From the NCBI GenBank assembly GCA_963930655.1, contig OZ005603.1, positions 13,539,001 through 13,603,000 of the forward strand: a DNA stretch of 64,000 nt. Reading direction: 5' to 3'. The position numbers and the translations under genes are program-made. Of this stretch, positions 1 to 12,207 are shown piece after piece; positions within the stretch are counted from its first letter, which is position 1; every line of letters begins with the position of its first letter. The notes under the pieces were generated by a model. The model ran no database searches. It was not told the DNA's origin and worked only from the letters and a program-made list of their open reading frames with translations. Source of the DNA: Myrica gale (lineage: Eukaryota > Streptophyta > Magnoliopsida > Fagales > Myricaceae).

Positions 1-2101
1 TTTGTCGTTACTTGGTCAGACGTCGTATCCATTTTCTTCTCCCACAAATTTCAGACTTAAATGAAATTAACAAGCCTTTCCTGATATAGAACAAGAGAGA
101 TCTGATATCAAACCTGATGAAAGATCTTTAGAAATTCAGTCCTAAATCCGATTGTTAAGAGATTTTTAATTGTTTCTTGGACTGCTTAACTCTTACTCAA
201 TAATGTTTCTTAACTCTTGAATGTCCTTGATCTGTATTTGACATGCAAGGAAGCATATCGGCAGCTGAACTCCTTTGCTTCAATTGCATATTGAAGCTCT
301 GTTTCTTTGCTCTCATGCTCGACTGCCTTCACGTCAAGCAGCATAGCTCTCTCCATCAAATTCTTTTCCTTTTAACTTTTAAACAAGAGTATTTATTTTG
401 TGTTTATGATTTAGGCAGCTCAGATTGATGTTTAAGCCTTGTTGTCACCGCTTCTTGCCTTCTCTGCTTTTGCATGTAAGCAGTTTGTTTAGACTTGAAA
501 ATTGTTGGTTTCCTTGTAAATCTTACAAATATCTCAAATCCAGTTATCATTTCAACAGCCTCTTCAGATCCTCTACACAATCACCTCTTTTTTTTTTAAT
601 CTCAGTTCACAATCCATTCTGGAATTAACCAATAGTTATATGTCCGGTTTCAACTAATCTCCATATTATAGCTAACAATTCCTGATTCTTCCTTGCATAT
701 TTGTCACACAGAAATCATATTGCGTAGGAGTATTCAACTGATTAAGGGATCATCTTCTAGATCTATTAGGAGGTTTTTTTTTTCCCGGAAGAAGCGTTTC
801 TTCTCCACTGAAACGGTGATATGAAAGGATTCCCGTGGGACTTGCTTTGGTTCCAATTTGATGCAAGGTAGAAAGAGTAGTGGGCTCTGATAATGATGTG
901 ATGCAGGATAGAAAGAGTAGTGAGCTTTGATATCAAATCTGATGCAGGATCTTTAGGAATTCAGTAGTAGATTATATTTCCTGATGAGTTCTTCAAAGAT
1001 TCTTGGCCAGGGTTTGATGTTTAAGGACTTATAGAAGGTTAGTTATGGAAAGGGTTGCATTTCCAAGGGATTTGATGGTTGTTTGGTGTTAAGACAAGGC
1101 TTAATTAATCCGCCGGTCCTCGTTGTTTAACTTTTTTCCAATTTGGTCTCTTACTGTTAATTCTTCCCTTGCGAGTTCATGGGATTAACTATTTATTCCA
1201 AAAAGGTCATTCTGTCCAATCTCAGCGTTGCAATTGACAAAATATGCCTATGTGGCTAATAGAAAACAGGTCACTAACAAATATCAGTCGACGTCTAGGT
1301 TCAGTCAGCCCAAGTCGCTTAATAGTGACATTTTTATGTAGTTGAATATGACTATTTGCCTTTAGTGTGATCCGTGTCTAGACGGAAAGATTTTCTTGGG
1401 ACAAGTAGCTAATCCTAGGGACTCCCAATGGAAGAATTAAAAATGAGAGACCAAATTGAGAAAAAGTTAAACCACAGGGACTGGCGAATTAATTAAGCCT
1501 TAAAACTATAAGTGGAAAAGGGAAAAAGAGGGGGGGGGGGAGGGAAGTGCCTATGAAATCAATGTTAGGTTGTGTAAGCATTCACACTAGGGAAGGGGAG
1601 GACAATCTCACCGTCTAAGCTTTAGAAGCTGCTTATATTTTAATGGTTTTTGCTGATCCTAGATTTTTGATAGATCACACAAAGGCCTTTATGTATGCGA
1701 TTGCCAATCTTCCCAACAAAAGGGGAAAAGTTATGGGACATGATATTAGATTTAACGTGATGGATTGCAAATAAATGATGACAACTGAAGTCTCCAAGCT
1801 GGTCGCTTCTGTATGTGTGCAGTGAAACACCAGCGCCACCTTCTAAAGAAAAAGTTGGTATCGGCTAACTGCCATTCATAATGTTTGCTTCTCATGAAAA
1901 GATGAACATAGACGTTTATCTGGTAATGTGAAGGCCAGAGCCCAACGATGTTAGCTACAGTTGAAAAAATCAATCATGAAAAGATGCTATTTCATTTTAA
2001 AATTATGTTACTTGACTGCACCAAAATTTTTCTTTGCTTTGAGTCATAGATTCAAGGCTACTTTGAGGCATTCTCACCATTTCTTTTTCGACTTGTTTTA
2101 G
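1..2101. other. Probable intron or upstream region of the C3HC zinc-finger gene
   Basis: No exon is recognisable here. The first exon readable downstream starts at 2102, right after a pyrimidine-rich stretch ending in AG, and its product begins in the middle of the zinc-finger domain. At least one 5' exon is therefore missing, and this stretch is most simply the 3' part of a long intron. It is AT-rich with poly-T tracts and holds one long inverted-repeat element (1096-1501). The open frames in it have no recognisable protein similarity. The missing exon could lie inside in a form I do not recognise. Confidence 0.5.
1096..1501. mobile_element. MITE-like element with long terminal inverted repeats
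   Basis: The left arm starts with aaggcttaattaat at 1096 and the right arm is its reverse complement ending at 1501. The arms pair for roughly 70-100 bp with scattered mismatches; for example 'ccaatttggtctct' at about 1139 pairs with the segment near 1445-1460. The centre has no coding potential. Length (406 bp) and long arms resemble non-autonomous Mutator-like elements. I could not find a clear target duplication, so the exact ends and the superfamily are uncertain. Confidence 0.6.
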
Positions 2102-5100
2102 GTTATCAGTTCGTTGACCTGTGCTCAGAGAGGTTGGATGAATGTTGATGTCGATAAGATTGAATGTGAATCTTGTGGCTCACACTTGAGCTTTTCATTG
2201 CTACCATCTTGGAGCCCAACTGAAGGTTTGGCAATTCAATTCAACTGTTTGTTTTTGTTTTGTTTTTCCATTCCTTTTTTTCCCCTTTCTCAAAAGAAGA
2301 AAATCTTCTCGCATCAGAGCCTGTTAGAGGTTCTATCAAGAAAACAAAAACTGTTATATATGGCAAAACTTTCAAGTGATTGAACTAAAGGCAGCTGGCA
2401 GCTTGGAAGATAGGCGATCAAGTTATCAGAGGAAGAAAAGAAAGGGGGGGGAGGGAGGAGGAAAAGACAGTTAACTGCAACTTAATTCAAGCTGAAGACC
2501 TTCATTCACTTGTAAATGCTGCATCTTTTATTGAGTAGTGATTTCTCCGTAGCAACCAACTTCCATCAAGCTGTGGGGACAGTTTTTTGTTTATTTTATG
2601 AATGACTTAATACTTCCGTAGTCCCTTTCAAATGGTAGTCATTTACTAGTGGGAAATTACATTTTACCATCCTAAGCTATCACCCTAGTTGTGATTTACC
2701 CTATAAACTACCATTCTTGGCAAGGGACCCCTCCCCAAACTACTGAAATTTTTGCAAGTTGCCCCCTAAAGTAAGGTCTAACTGTTGGTTGGCAATAAAG
2801 TACCAACTTTTTGCAAGTTTCTCCCTCAATGGTTAGGGTGACTTTGTAAAAATTTGGTAGTGGGGGGGGGGGGGGGGGTTGGGGTTCAGTCAATTGTCAT
2901 TTGTCAAGGGAGCAAATTGCAAATGGGGTGGTAGTTTAGAAAGGGCAGAAGTGTAATTTTCTCTTTCATATTTTTTATTATCTCTATTTCATGCGGTGCT
3001 TTCTCGTCATTTACCAAATTTCACTTTGAGTCAGGAGAAGATTAGGGAAAACATCAATTTTCGCCCTTGAACTATAGGCCAAATATCATTTTGAGTCTGT
3101 GAACTATCAATGCTGTCACATTGGGCCCTCAAACTATCAAAATTCATCAATGTTTGCTCCGTCATAGGATCCAACCGTCTATATGTGTCACGTAGCCTAT
3201 TTTCTATACATTTTAACCGTTGGATCTTAAATGTGATGAAATTCGTAGTGCAGAGCTATAAATGACATTTGGGTAATAGTTCGGGATTTAGAAATGAAGA
3301 TTCCTCAAAAAGTTAATGATCTGGTCCTTGTGGATTGATCTTTTTAACTTCATGTTCATCTTTCTTTCATGGCTTAAGTTCAAAGTGCTGCTGAAGCATT
3401 TGCCAAACAGCTGGATGCTATGCATAACGTCAGTTGTCCTTGGAGGGGAAATAGCTGCCCAGAGAGCTTAGTGCAGTTTCCTCCAACTCCTCAGTCTGCT
3501 CTAATTGGAGGATATAAGGATAGATGTGATGGACTGGTGCAATTTCAATCTCTTCCTATTGTGGCCGCATCAGCAATTGAGAAAATGAGGGTTTCCCGGG
3601 GCGCACAGGTTGATCGCTTTTTGTCAGGGGAAGTAGATATTAAACAAGAGAGTATATCAGAACTTGAAACTTCTCAAGATGGGACATTCTATTTATATTC
3701 TCGGGTGAGTACTTTTTGTTGGTTGTAATGCTTACTGACTAGTTTCTTTGTTTTTATCTATTTACTAATATATATCTAATTATGTCTCTTTCTGTATGCA
3801 GTCCCAGAAGCTTATAAGCCTCTGTGGATGGGAACCAAGATGGCTTTTAAATGTTCAGGACTGTGAAGAACATTCTGCTCAATCAGCTAGGAACGGATGG
3901 TCTGTTGGCCCCAACCAGGCCCAGGTCCATCTATCGCTGGATCCTGGAACAGGTAAGAAACCACTGTCTGCTGCAGCTAAAAAGGAGACTGGGAAGAGTA
4001 AAGTGTTAGTTAAGGATTCTAGACATGAGTACAGGTCACCTTTGCTGGATTGTAGCTTATGTGGTGCCACAGTCAGGATATCCGATTTTGTAATGCTCCC
4101 TCGACCTGCTCAGTTCACTCCCAACAATAGTGATATTCCTGATGCAAGCAAAAAAATGGGATTAACACGTGGAGTAAGTGCAGCCAGTGGAATTAGTGGT
4201 TGGGTTGCTGTTTATGATACGGAAAGAGAACATACTGGAGACCGGGATGAAGTTGCAACAACCAATGATGGGAAATTGATGCCAAATATAGATGTTGATT
4301 TGAATCTTACAATGGCAGGGGGTTTACCTTGTATGCAATTTGGCAGGACAATGATGGCTGAAAACATTCATGATGCAGATATGGGTAGGGACTTAATGAT
4401 TGGGCAGCCTGCAGGCAGTGAGGTTGGTGACCGTGCTGCTTCATATGAATCACGGGGTCCCAGCTCTCGTAAGCGGAGCTTGGAGAAAGGTGGAAGCTCA
4501 GATTATAGGCCACACTTAAGGATTCAGCAAGCTGATAGCGTCGAAGGTACTGTCATTGATCGTGATGGTGATGAAGTCACAGATGGTAGACAATATTCAG
4601 CCGGGCCTTCAAAACGTGCTCGTGACTCTGATATATTTGATACTTACTGTTCACCATATCATAGAGATACATCTGGTGCAGGTCCTAGCCATTCAATGGC
4701 TTTTGAGATATACCCAGATGGCAGTAAAGTTGCTCCGTTTCGGCAAGGAAGTGACCAGCTTATAGGGATCCAATCGGCTAGGGATTCTACGCGTGCATCG
4801 TCTGTCATTGCAATGGATACTGGTTGCCATAGTGCAAATGGTGACTCTATGGAAAGTGTTGAAAATTATCCTGGAGATGTTGATGATGTTCATTTCCCCT
4901 CGTCTAGTATATATGGCAATTTGGACATGAATGATACATCAGAATTAAATTATAGTAACCAAGCGCAGCAGAGCATTGGTTTCCAACCAGCTGCTGCAGT
5001 CGCTAGAGAGATGGGTGTCAGTAGTACAAATGATGGGGAAGAAATTTTCAATGCTGAGACTGTGACTGTTCAAGCCAGAGATGGGTTTAGTTTTGGAATT

Positions 5101-7978
5101 AGTGGGGGAAGTGTTGGGATGTGTGCTAGCCATGAGGCTGAAATTCATGGGGCTGATGTCTCCGTCCATAGAGCTGATAGTGTGGTCGGTGATGTAGAAC
5201 CGAGAGCCGAAGATGGTGAAAATCAGGGCCAGACTGGTGAATCCGCTCCAGATCCTGGACTAATGGATGAAATTGTACCTGATGAAAATAATAGGGAATA
5301 TCCCCATGGTGATAGCCAGGAAATGTTATCTCGATCTGTTGGAAGGGCTGACAGCAGTTCGAAAATTGATGGTTCTGCAAAAACTGAATCTGCTGAAAGT
5401 GGTGAAAAGATAGGGCAAAGTGACAAGTTCGTACCAGAGAACAATGCCCGCCCTTCTCTTTCTTGCAATGCTAATGTGTTCTCTGGTTATAAAGCATCGA
5501 AGAAAGAGGTTACAAATGCTGGTAAATCTTCTTTTACGAACTTAAAATTGCATGTACCTAGATTCAGATTATGTAGTTGCAAATGGTGCTGGTTATTGAT
5601 GTGACCTTATTGATTTCTCAGCTATTGTGCCCTGCACTTTTCCTGGTTCTTAGTCTTCACTTTCTTATTCCTATCTAGCGCCACCCATTAGGTTGGAGGG
5701 TACTACATTATTTTTGTACTATTTTTCTTTGTAAGGTCACTGTCTGTTTTCCTTCCTCTTTTGCTGGCTTGACAATGCTAATTGAAACGAGAATCTCAGT
5801 ATGTACCTTGGGCTGAGGACATATGGAATAAATTCCAATGCCATATTGCATTTTTTGATTGGAGGTTTCTTTTGGAAGTTATTACCCCCTACAGCTCTAC
5901 CCTGGACTTGTCACGGTTGCTGAGTCACTGTTTCAATCTGAGCCTATATAATTGAACACAAGGACTTGCTTATTTTGCCAACCTTTAAGTCAAATGGTGC
6001 CACCTCCTCTTGTAGAAACAAAGTGAAGGGTGAGTTCAAAAGTCATTAGGTGCAGGGATAACTTATTCAATTTACAACTATATAACAGGAAAAAAAGGGG
6101 GGGGGGGTCACTTTTATACACAAGCCTCTTATAAGTGTAACATGGTGGGCTGCAGCATGGAATTTTCCTTGTGATGAGTGTAACGAACATTTATTTTTCT
6201 CAATTCCGTCACTTTTTGAAGTTTTGAAATCTCTTCCATCGTCATTCGATTTTACCTATATCAGCTTGCCATTGTTCTTTATGTAACCATGATCTAAACT
6301 ATCAAGTCACATGTCACTGACCCAAGACTCAAAAACAATTTCGCTGCATCACCTTCTTGATTCCACTGTGTCAAATCTGCATCTAGCAGTGTCTTTTGCT
6401 GCAAAGAATGGATGACTAAGCACATCCTGGATTAATTCAGACTAGGATTGGCCACATTTTTAATTTGACTCTTTCCTCCGTTGTCATTTAGTTTCTACGT
6501 TGTTGGAATTGGTAATATTTCATCAATTGTTTTTTTTTTATTGAGCTGTCCATTCAACCTGGTTCATTTTCATCTTTACGTCCATAAGCTATATACATTT
6601 TAGTTCAAGTATTTGCAGTTTTCCCCATTACCTAAGACCTCGAACATTAATCCTTTCCTCAAGATATTCCACTGAAAGGGGACGGTCCATACCATAGTTT
6701 TCTCCCATGCTATAGAGTGACATAGTGTCCATTTTTCTTTGAGAAAGGGTATTTTCATGGGTTTGGCTAGTTATTGTGTTCATACCATTCTATTTAACGA
6801 TCCAGGTCGTTTGCTTTCTGCCCATATAGTGCATACATCTCTAGTTGCTGGTTGGGCTTGTTCGATGGCTCTATACAAATTAGCTCTTTTTTATCACCTC
6901 AGTAAATCTTTAAGGTTTTTACTCATTAGTGTTTTTGCTCGCCTGTTTATTGGCAATGCATTAACACCGTAAGATTTTTCAGGGCCTCCTAAAGGGGAAA
7001 GCAATTATGAGGAAACTATGGAATTTGACCCGATTGTCCATCACAACCAGTTCTGCCCCTGGGTGAATGGAAATGTTGCAGCTGCTGGTTGTAATAATAG
7101 CTGTGGTTCAAGCACCAGTGCTGATGCTATTGCGCTTTGTGGGTGGCAGTTAACCCTAGATGCACTGGATGCTTTGCGATCACTTGGAAATATTGCAATT
7201 CAGACAGTACAGTCTGAATCAGCAGCTTCTTTGTATAAGGTTTGCCTCGAATTTTTTCCACCCTATTATATGTTCTTTTTTTGTGCTTTTGTTTTGAAAC
7301 GGTGACTACTAAGATGTTAATGTTATTGCTTGTATTTACTAGAGTGCTTTTTCAGATTTCATGAGTGCTATGTTTTAGACTGAAATAACTTACAGCCACT
7401 CCAAGGTGCAGGTGCTGGTTACAGATCCCAATTCAATGAGAGTCGGTTTGTCGGTTTCTGCTTGTTACTTGCTTTAGCCATGAGTTATCTGGAGTGTTGA
7501 AATTTGTGGGAGATGTAGCTTATTTAATGAAGTACCATTTCTGAGAAGGAAAATGCCACATTAGCCACTGGCCAATCAGCTTTTGGCTTGACTGGTGTGC
7601 ACCCTTTGGAAGGGCTTAAACTCGGATCAAATCCCATTTTCCTCATGCCTTTCTGCGCACATAAAGCCAATCGCCCAGGAAAAATAAAATCTAGCCACTG
7701 CTTATTGAATCATACGTAGATAACCTTTATTTGTGCATATTTGGAAGTGAGGTTTGGTTTTGTCTTTGCTCGAAGTGCATCTCTTGCAAAGAGCAATTCA
7801 CTCAACACTGTATCATATGCTGCCAGCTCCCCATTTAGTCATTTTTTTTCCTCTGTTCGATTATTGGCATCATAGTTTATTCATTGATTGGAATGTGCTC
7901 TTGCAGGATGATCACCGGACTCGTGATCAAAAGCTCCTTCAACACCACTCTGTAAGCAAAAGCCATGGTCAACATTGA
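2102..7978 (+). CDS. C3HC/NIPA-type zinc-finger protein, ILP1-like (5' partial)
   Basis: Exons are 2102-2225, 3379-3704, 3802-5521, 6983-7239 and 7907-7978. All introns are GT-AG, the phases fit, and the 2499 nt encode 832 residues plus TGA. The product resembles Arabidopsis IAP-like protein 1 and is related to animal NIPA/ZC3HC1. Zinc-ligand motifs seen are CESCG in the first exon, HNVSCPW in the second and a CGW motif at the start of the third. A second set (CSLCG near 4047, HHNQFCPW near 7036, CGW near 7138) forms the C-terminal BIR-like half. Between them lies a long Ser/Asp-rich, presumably disordered stretch with KRAR- and RKR-type basic patches that would suit a nuclear protein. The start codon and the N-terminal Trp-containing segment are upstream of the window. 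The family is nuclear; a more exact role cannot be read from the sequence. Confidence 0.85.
2651..2964. mobile_element. Decayed MITE-like insertion in intron
   Basis: The left end (gggaaattacattttacc) and the reverse complement of the right end (gagaaaattacacttctgcc) match at roughly two thirds of positions and continue into 'aactacca' motifs. The same 'aactacca' vocabulary occurs in the well-delimited element at 32386-32784. The flanking 9-mers match only partly. It contains a poly-G run near 2862-2878. Confidence 0.4.
3045..3306. mobile_element. Second decayed MITE-like insertion in the same intron
   Basis: The ends beginning 'gggaaaacatcaatttt' and ending 'aatgaagattcctc' are imperfect inverted copies, with 'gaactata' and 'tagttc' pairs inside. 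The 9-mers outside the ends (3036-3044 and 3307-3315) agree at 6 of 9 positions, as an old 9-bp target duplication might. There is no coding potential. Confidence 0.35.
7571..7691 (+). mobile_element. Short tRNA-derived SINE in intron
   Basis: A 9-bp direct repeat tagccactg flanks the element (7562-7570 and 7692-7700). Inside are a box A-like motif (tggcttgactgg, 7584-7595) and a box B-like motif (ggatcaaatcc, 7624-7634) at pol III spacing. The 3' end is A-rich (ggaaaaataaaatc). These are the hallmarks of a plus-strand SINE of about 121 bp. It lies in the last intron of the zinc-finger gene. Confidence 0.55.
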
Positions 7979-9126
7979 TATTCAATCTGAAGAGTGATGG
8001 CCATTTCAGAAAATCCAGATCTGTGTTCTATCTTTATGAAGTGATTGCTCATGCAGTCGCAGTCATTTGTCTTGCTCAAGTAATCTTTTATTGCCTAGTT
8101 TGATGTTGCTGTTTTTCCGGAAAAGATTTAGGAGTCTTGCTTTGATGAGTAAAACCAGTGATTCAGGACATGCAACTTTGTTTCCTTGCGCTAGTGCGCA
8201 CCTGTTTAGTAATTTAATCAACTGTTTAATGTTGTGGAACATGAACCTGATGCAGCTGAAGGTAACTTATAAATAAGTAGTTTAATTTAGCCGTAGCATT
8301 TTGGTGCTTCTATGTTTACTGTGATGCTGTTAGCTACCTGTTTTGTTTATTCAAAAATGTTAATACACGATGTTTTTGGTTTCCTAAGCAGGATAAGCAT
8401 GTTAATACCAGGTCGAAAAGCTCTGTATGTGACTTCTATTGCTGTTTATTTGTGGCACGACTTCTGTGTCATCAATTGGTCTCGTCTTTTTCTTTTTCTT
8501 TAGCTTTTTTGCTGGATACGGCAGCCCAGTTGATGGTGTTCCCTAGAATTGGTGTTCCCAAATTAGAGAGAGAGAGAGAGAGAGAGTTGTTTATCTCCAT
8601 CCTGTTTTCTTTTCTGCTTTTGCTTTTGCTTTTGCTTTTGCCCTCATGGGAATCCTCAGCGGCGGGTCGCGGTTCTCCACTTCGATAACTTACCCTCCAA
8701 GGCGAAGCAAGTATTGGCACTTATTTTCTTTCTTATTTTTGCTTTTCTAGTTTTATTTGTTTAGCCTGTAAAATTTTATTCAGTAATGGAAACTTTTTCG
8801 CAGTTCTATTTTATCCCATTTTAATGTTTGGCCTGCTACGTGACCTTGTTCTTCTTCTCTTTCATTACGGGAAGTTAATCCATGCCCAATCTTTGATACT
8901 ATGTGTGCAAAATTATGTACTAAAAACACGGTTCCTGTGGAGCGCTCAGATAATGAGAATTCAATCATCACCCAGCATTCATCCTTGCCTTGTTTGGTAA
9001 GTTTCCGCTAGGGTACAAGTAGTGTGGCTTGTTGAGCTCAGGCATAAATTAAAAAGAGAGTATAGGGGGAGAATCTTACTCCGGAAAAAGCAACAAAAAT
9101 GTTTTCAATGCTCCAGCCATCTTACG

Positions 9127-9248
9127 ATCTCTCTCTCTCTGCATCTTTCGGAGAATTTAACCAAAAAAAGCAGCGTAACTCTGTTTTCTGGTGAACCATC
9201 TCTCTCTCTCTCGGCATCTTTCGGAGAATTTAACCAAAAAAAGCAGCG
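9127..9248 (+). repeat. Tandem duplication of a ~50-bp CT-rich leader segment
   Basis: Copy 1 (9127-9175) and copy 2 (9198-9248) are nearly identical. Both have a CT tract followed by 'gcatctttcggagaattt' and an A-run ending in agcagcg. The copies are 71 bp apart, about 340-460 bp upstream of the mTERF start codon. Confidence 0.85.
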
Positions 9249-9454
9249 CAACATCACCCAAAAGACTTGGGAAAAAAAAAATCACCCAGAATAGTTGCGA
9301 GAAGGAAACCACGGAGGATTATGAATTGTTTTATGCGAATGTTGCCCAACAGAAGATACAAGGCTGCATGAGGAAGCAGGCAGATGATCCCTTTGTAATC
9401 CACCCCCAACAATCTCTGAAATCCAATCTTAGCCAATCATTTTCGAACAATCCG

Positions 9455-9463
9455 CCACGTGTC
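9455..9463 (+). promoter_or_regulatory. G-box / ABRE-like motif
   Basis: The motif ccacgtgtc contains the CACGTG core bound by plant bZIP and bHLH factors. It lies about 130 bp upstream of the mTERF start codon. The position fits a promoter or 5' leader site, but function is inferred from the motif alone. Confidence 0.4.
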
Positions 9464-9586
9464 ACTGCCATGTGCAACCAAAAACTAACCGGATGTCTTT
9501 TCATGCACGAGGCTCCCTCCCTCTCTCTCTCTCTCTCTCTCTCGCTCTTCCTTGCCCATCCACTCTCCTGTTGGAGCAGTAGCACC

Positions 9587-10498
9587 ATGCCAGCTGCAGG
9601 AGCAACGGCATTGCATTCTTTCCTCTGTTTCTCTCCTCAGAAACCATCATCCTTACCACCAAACTGCGACCAATTAAGCACCACCTTGACAGGAAAACCC
9701 AAAAGCCCCCTCCAAAAGCACCCACTCTATACTCCAACCCATGCAAACCTCTCTCTCCAAATCAAGGAGAAGATCCTCTGCCTTGAAATTATGGGTGTTG
9801 ATGCAGGTAAGGCCCTCTCCCAAAATCCTTCTCTACACGCAGCTACCCTCGAATCCATCCATTCCATCATCTCCTTCCTCCAATCGAAAGGCATCCGCCA
9901 AACGGACTTGCCCAGGATCTTTGGCATGTGCCCCAAAGTTCTCACCTCCAGCATCAAAACTGACCTTTACCCTGTTTTCAGCTTTCTCTCTCAAGAACTT
10001 AAAGTCCCAGACCATAGCTTTAGGAGGGTCATCAACAGGTGCCCAAGGTTACTTGCTTCTAGTGTTAGAGACCAGCTCAAACCCGCTCTAGTTTACCTTC
10101 AGAGGCTCGGGTTCAAGGACATGGAGGCATTGGCTTATCACGACTCAGTCCTGTTGGTTTCTAGTGTCGAGAACACCCTGATTCCCAAACTGAAGCATTT
10201 GGAGAGTTTGGGCCTCTCTAGGGATGACGCCGTGGGTATGGTTTTGAGATGCCCTTCTCTGTTGACTTTCAGTATCGAGAACAATTTTAAGCCCAAGTAT
10301 GAGTACTTGGCTGAAGTGATGGAGAAGACGATAGAGGAATTGAAGGAGTTCCCTCAGTATTTCGCGTTCAGTTTGGAGAAGAGGATAAAGCCTAGGCACG
10401 TGAAGGTTTTGCAGAGTGGAATGGAGATCCCTTTGCAACTTATGCTTAAGAGCACTGATGAAGAGTTCGAGGAGCTGATGAAAGAAGGGGGCGGATGA
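9587..10498 (+). CDS. mTERF-family protein, probably plastid-targeted
   Basis: A single uninterrupted exon encodes 303 residues. I chose the ATG at 9587 because the upstream in-frame sequence is CT-repeat leader. The first ~60 residues are rich in Ser, Thr and Pro with few acidic residues, as in a plastid transit peptide. The rest is a chain of mTERF repeats with the typical 'P.(I/L)' and 'CP.LL..S' signatures (CPKVLTSS, CPRLLASS, CPSLLTFS). It ends in the family C-terminus with FPQYFAFSLEKRIKPRH and a short acidic tail. It looks like the short plant mTERFs such as Arabidopsis SOLDAT10/MTERF1. Family members bind organelle DNA or RNA and affect transcription or RNA maturation. No frameshift or stop is present. 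The exact orthologue is not settled. Confidence 0.88.
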   Translation: MPAAGATALHSFLCFSPQKPSSLPPNCDQLSTTLTGKPKSPLQKHPLYTPTHANLSLQIKEKILCLEIMGVDAGKALSQNPSLHAATLESIHSIISFLQSKGIRQTDLPRIFGMCPKVLTSSIKTDLYPVFSFLSQELKVPDHSFRRVINRCPRLLASSVRDQLKPALVYLQRLGFKDMEALAYHDSVLLVSSVENTLIPKLKHLESLGLSRDDAVGMVLRCPSLLTFSIENNFKPKYEYLAEVMEKTIEELKEFPQYFAFSLEKRIKPRHVKVLQSGMEIPLQLMLKSTDEEFEELMKEGGG

Positions 10499-11644
10499 AT
10501 ACGGGCCAGGCGGAGCACTTCTGCTAGAAAAAGACTTCCACCGCTGCAAAATAAACAAGGTAGACCAATCCACGGACATCGTTGTAAATTTGCATCGTCT
10601 GTCGTATATTTTGTTTTCCTACAGATACTGGGAGCCAAGGAGTTTTGGCTTGTTTTACTTTCTTGGAATGACAAGGTACAGGTTACATGGTGAGAAGCTA
10701 CTGAGTTGCAGAAAGTGTTTTTAAGTTGTGTAAATTCGGATTGCTCACTTTGTATATTGTTTAGTTTTTTATGGAGCCACGGCACCATAAATTGTTTTAT
10801 TTCCTCAAATGAAGTTAATTTCATTCTCAAAGGTTCCACCACATAATGCAAAGGATTACAACAGAAGAAGCATAATGGAGTAATTATTATGATGGTAATT
10901 ATACGAGTAATTATGAGATCCTCCCTAAAATGGTCAAATTCTGAGAGAAGATGCAACATGCATTAACTAGTGTAGGGCTAGTATTACCTGGTAATTAATA
11001 TGGACAATATTCAATATTGTAAGATCTACGAGTTATTTTTATCTCTTTGAATAGGATTATCGAATTTGAGAAACATATTGAAAAAGATCATGACTCGGGT
11101 TTCCATTGCCCTAATGTCAAAGGGAGCCGTAACAATAGTATGCTCTCTTGGTAGCTGTGAGTATTGAACAACTATTATTGTGGCAATGGAGCAAAAATGA
11201 AAGTGTTAATGATGATTCAATAACTATAATATCATTATTTTCGGTGGGCAAGATTGGCCCTTTTGCCCTAAAAATGTTGATCCATCTCCTCTGGCGCAAC
11301 TAGGAGAATCCCCACCATGTTGACATATGACCCATTTTCCCAAGGGGGCGATTGGCCCTCCTACCCTGGGAGATTGTTGATCCACTCCTCTTGCGCAGCT
11401 CTACTTAGATAAAGCCAAAACAAATTCAGCCCCATCGATGAACAATGGAGTCGGAGATCCATCAACCATGATTAGAGAACCTGCAACATAGAAGAAATGA
11501 GGAAGGATTCTCTGGTCCTTATTTTAGTGTGTTGGGCTTTTCATAGTCAGGTGGGCTAAAAATTTCATCCTCATCAATAGCCCACCATTCTTGATTATAT
11601 AAGGCTCGATCTAAGAGGTCTGGAGAATGTCTTTGATATGAGAC
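10499..11644. other. Intergenic region downstream of mTERF gene
   Basis: No gene is recognised. It includes the mTERF 3' UTR (an aataaa-like signal lies near 10549) and an imperfect ~55-bp direct repeat at about 11246-11300 and 11344-11402, sharing 'gattggccct' and 'ttgatcca.ctcctct.gcgca'. Confidence 0.5.
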
Positions 11645-12207
11645 TAAGGGTGGGTACCAGAACGAATGAAACCAAATGACCTATTCCGGTACTCACCAGA
11701 ATCAAATATTTGGTTCCGGCTGGAACATAACCATAATTGAAAAACGGAAATTCTGGTTTCATTATATGGGCTTTTTTTACTAGATTTTTTTGGGCCCTAA
11801 TAAGCTCAAAATGCATTTTGGCTGGAACTTTGAACAAATTGTTTTGTTATGCATCATAAATTAATAATAAATAAAATGTAAAATAACTATTCATCCAAAA
11901 TCTAAAATAAGCATTCATCTAAAAAAATACAACATTCTAAAATTATATGCATTAAAAAAGGTTTTGAGCCCTATTTTAAATTTACAATGTTTTAAACCCT
12001 ATATAAAATAGCAAAAAATAGTTACCCAAAATCTAAAGAAAAATTATAAAGTTTTGAGACATATTTTATTAAAATAATAAAAAATGGAACCACCAGAATT
12101 TTCGGTTCCGATTCCGATTATGAAAAATACAAAAAATGCATTCTGGTTCCGATGCTGGAATCAAAACCTAAAATTCTGATTTTGGCTGAAATTTTTGCCC
12201 ACCCTTA
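11645..12207. mobile_element. Non-autonomous hAT-like element with 8-bp target duplication
   Basis: The ends are taagggtgggta and its near reverse complement tgcccaccctta. The 8 bp outside are tatgagac on the left and tatgagtc on the right, one mismatch. Subterminal sequences carry repeated 'ggttccg'/'cggaac'-type motifs in both orientations, typical of hAT ends. The 563-bp centre is AT-rich and non-coding. Similar end vocabulary occurs in the hAT element at 15331-19411. Confidence 0.7.

Larger units (their letters stand above)
7979..9586. other. Intergenic region between zinc-finger gene and mTERF gene
   Basis: This holds the 3' end of the upstream gene and the promoter and leader of the mTERF gene. 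It includes simple repeats: (GA)n at 8566-8586, (TTTTGC)n at about 8613-8640 and (CT)n at 9520-9545. It also holds a tandem duplication at 9127-9248. No protein-coding gene is supported; the frames seen here are created by the low-complexity tracts. Confidence 0.6.

Noticed and set aside
8452..9294. Overlapping open frames in the GA/CT-rich DNA
   Set aside because: They are made by microsatellites without stop codons and show no protein-like composition.
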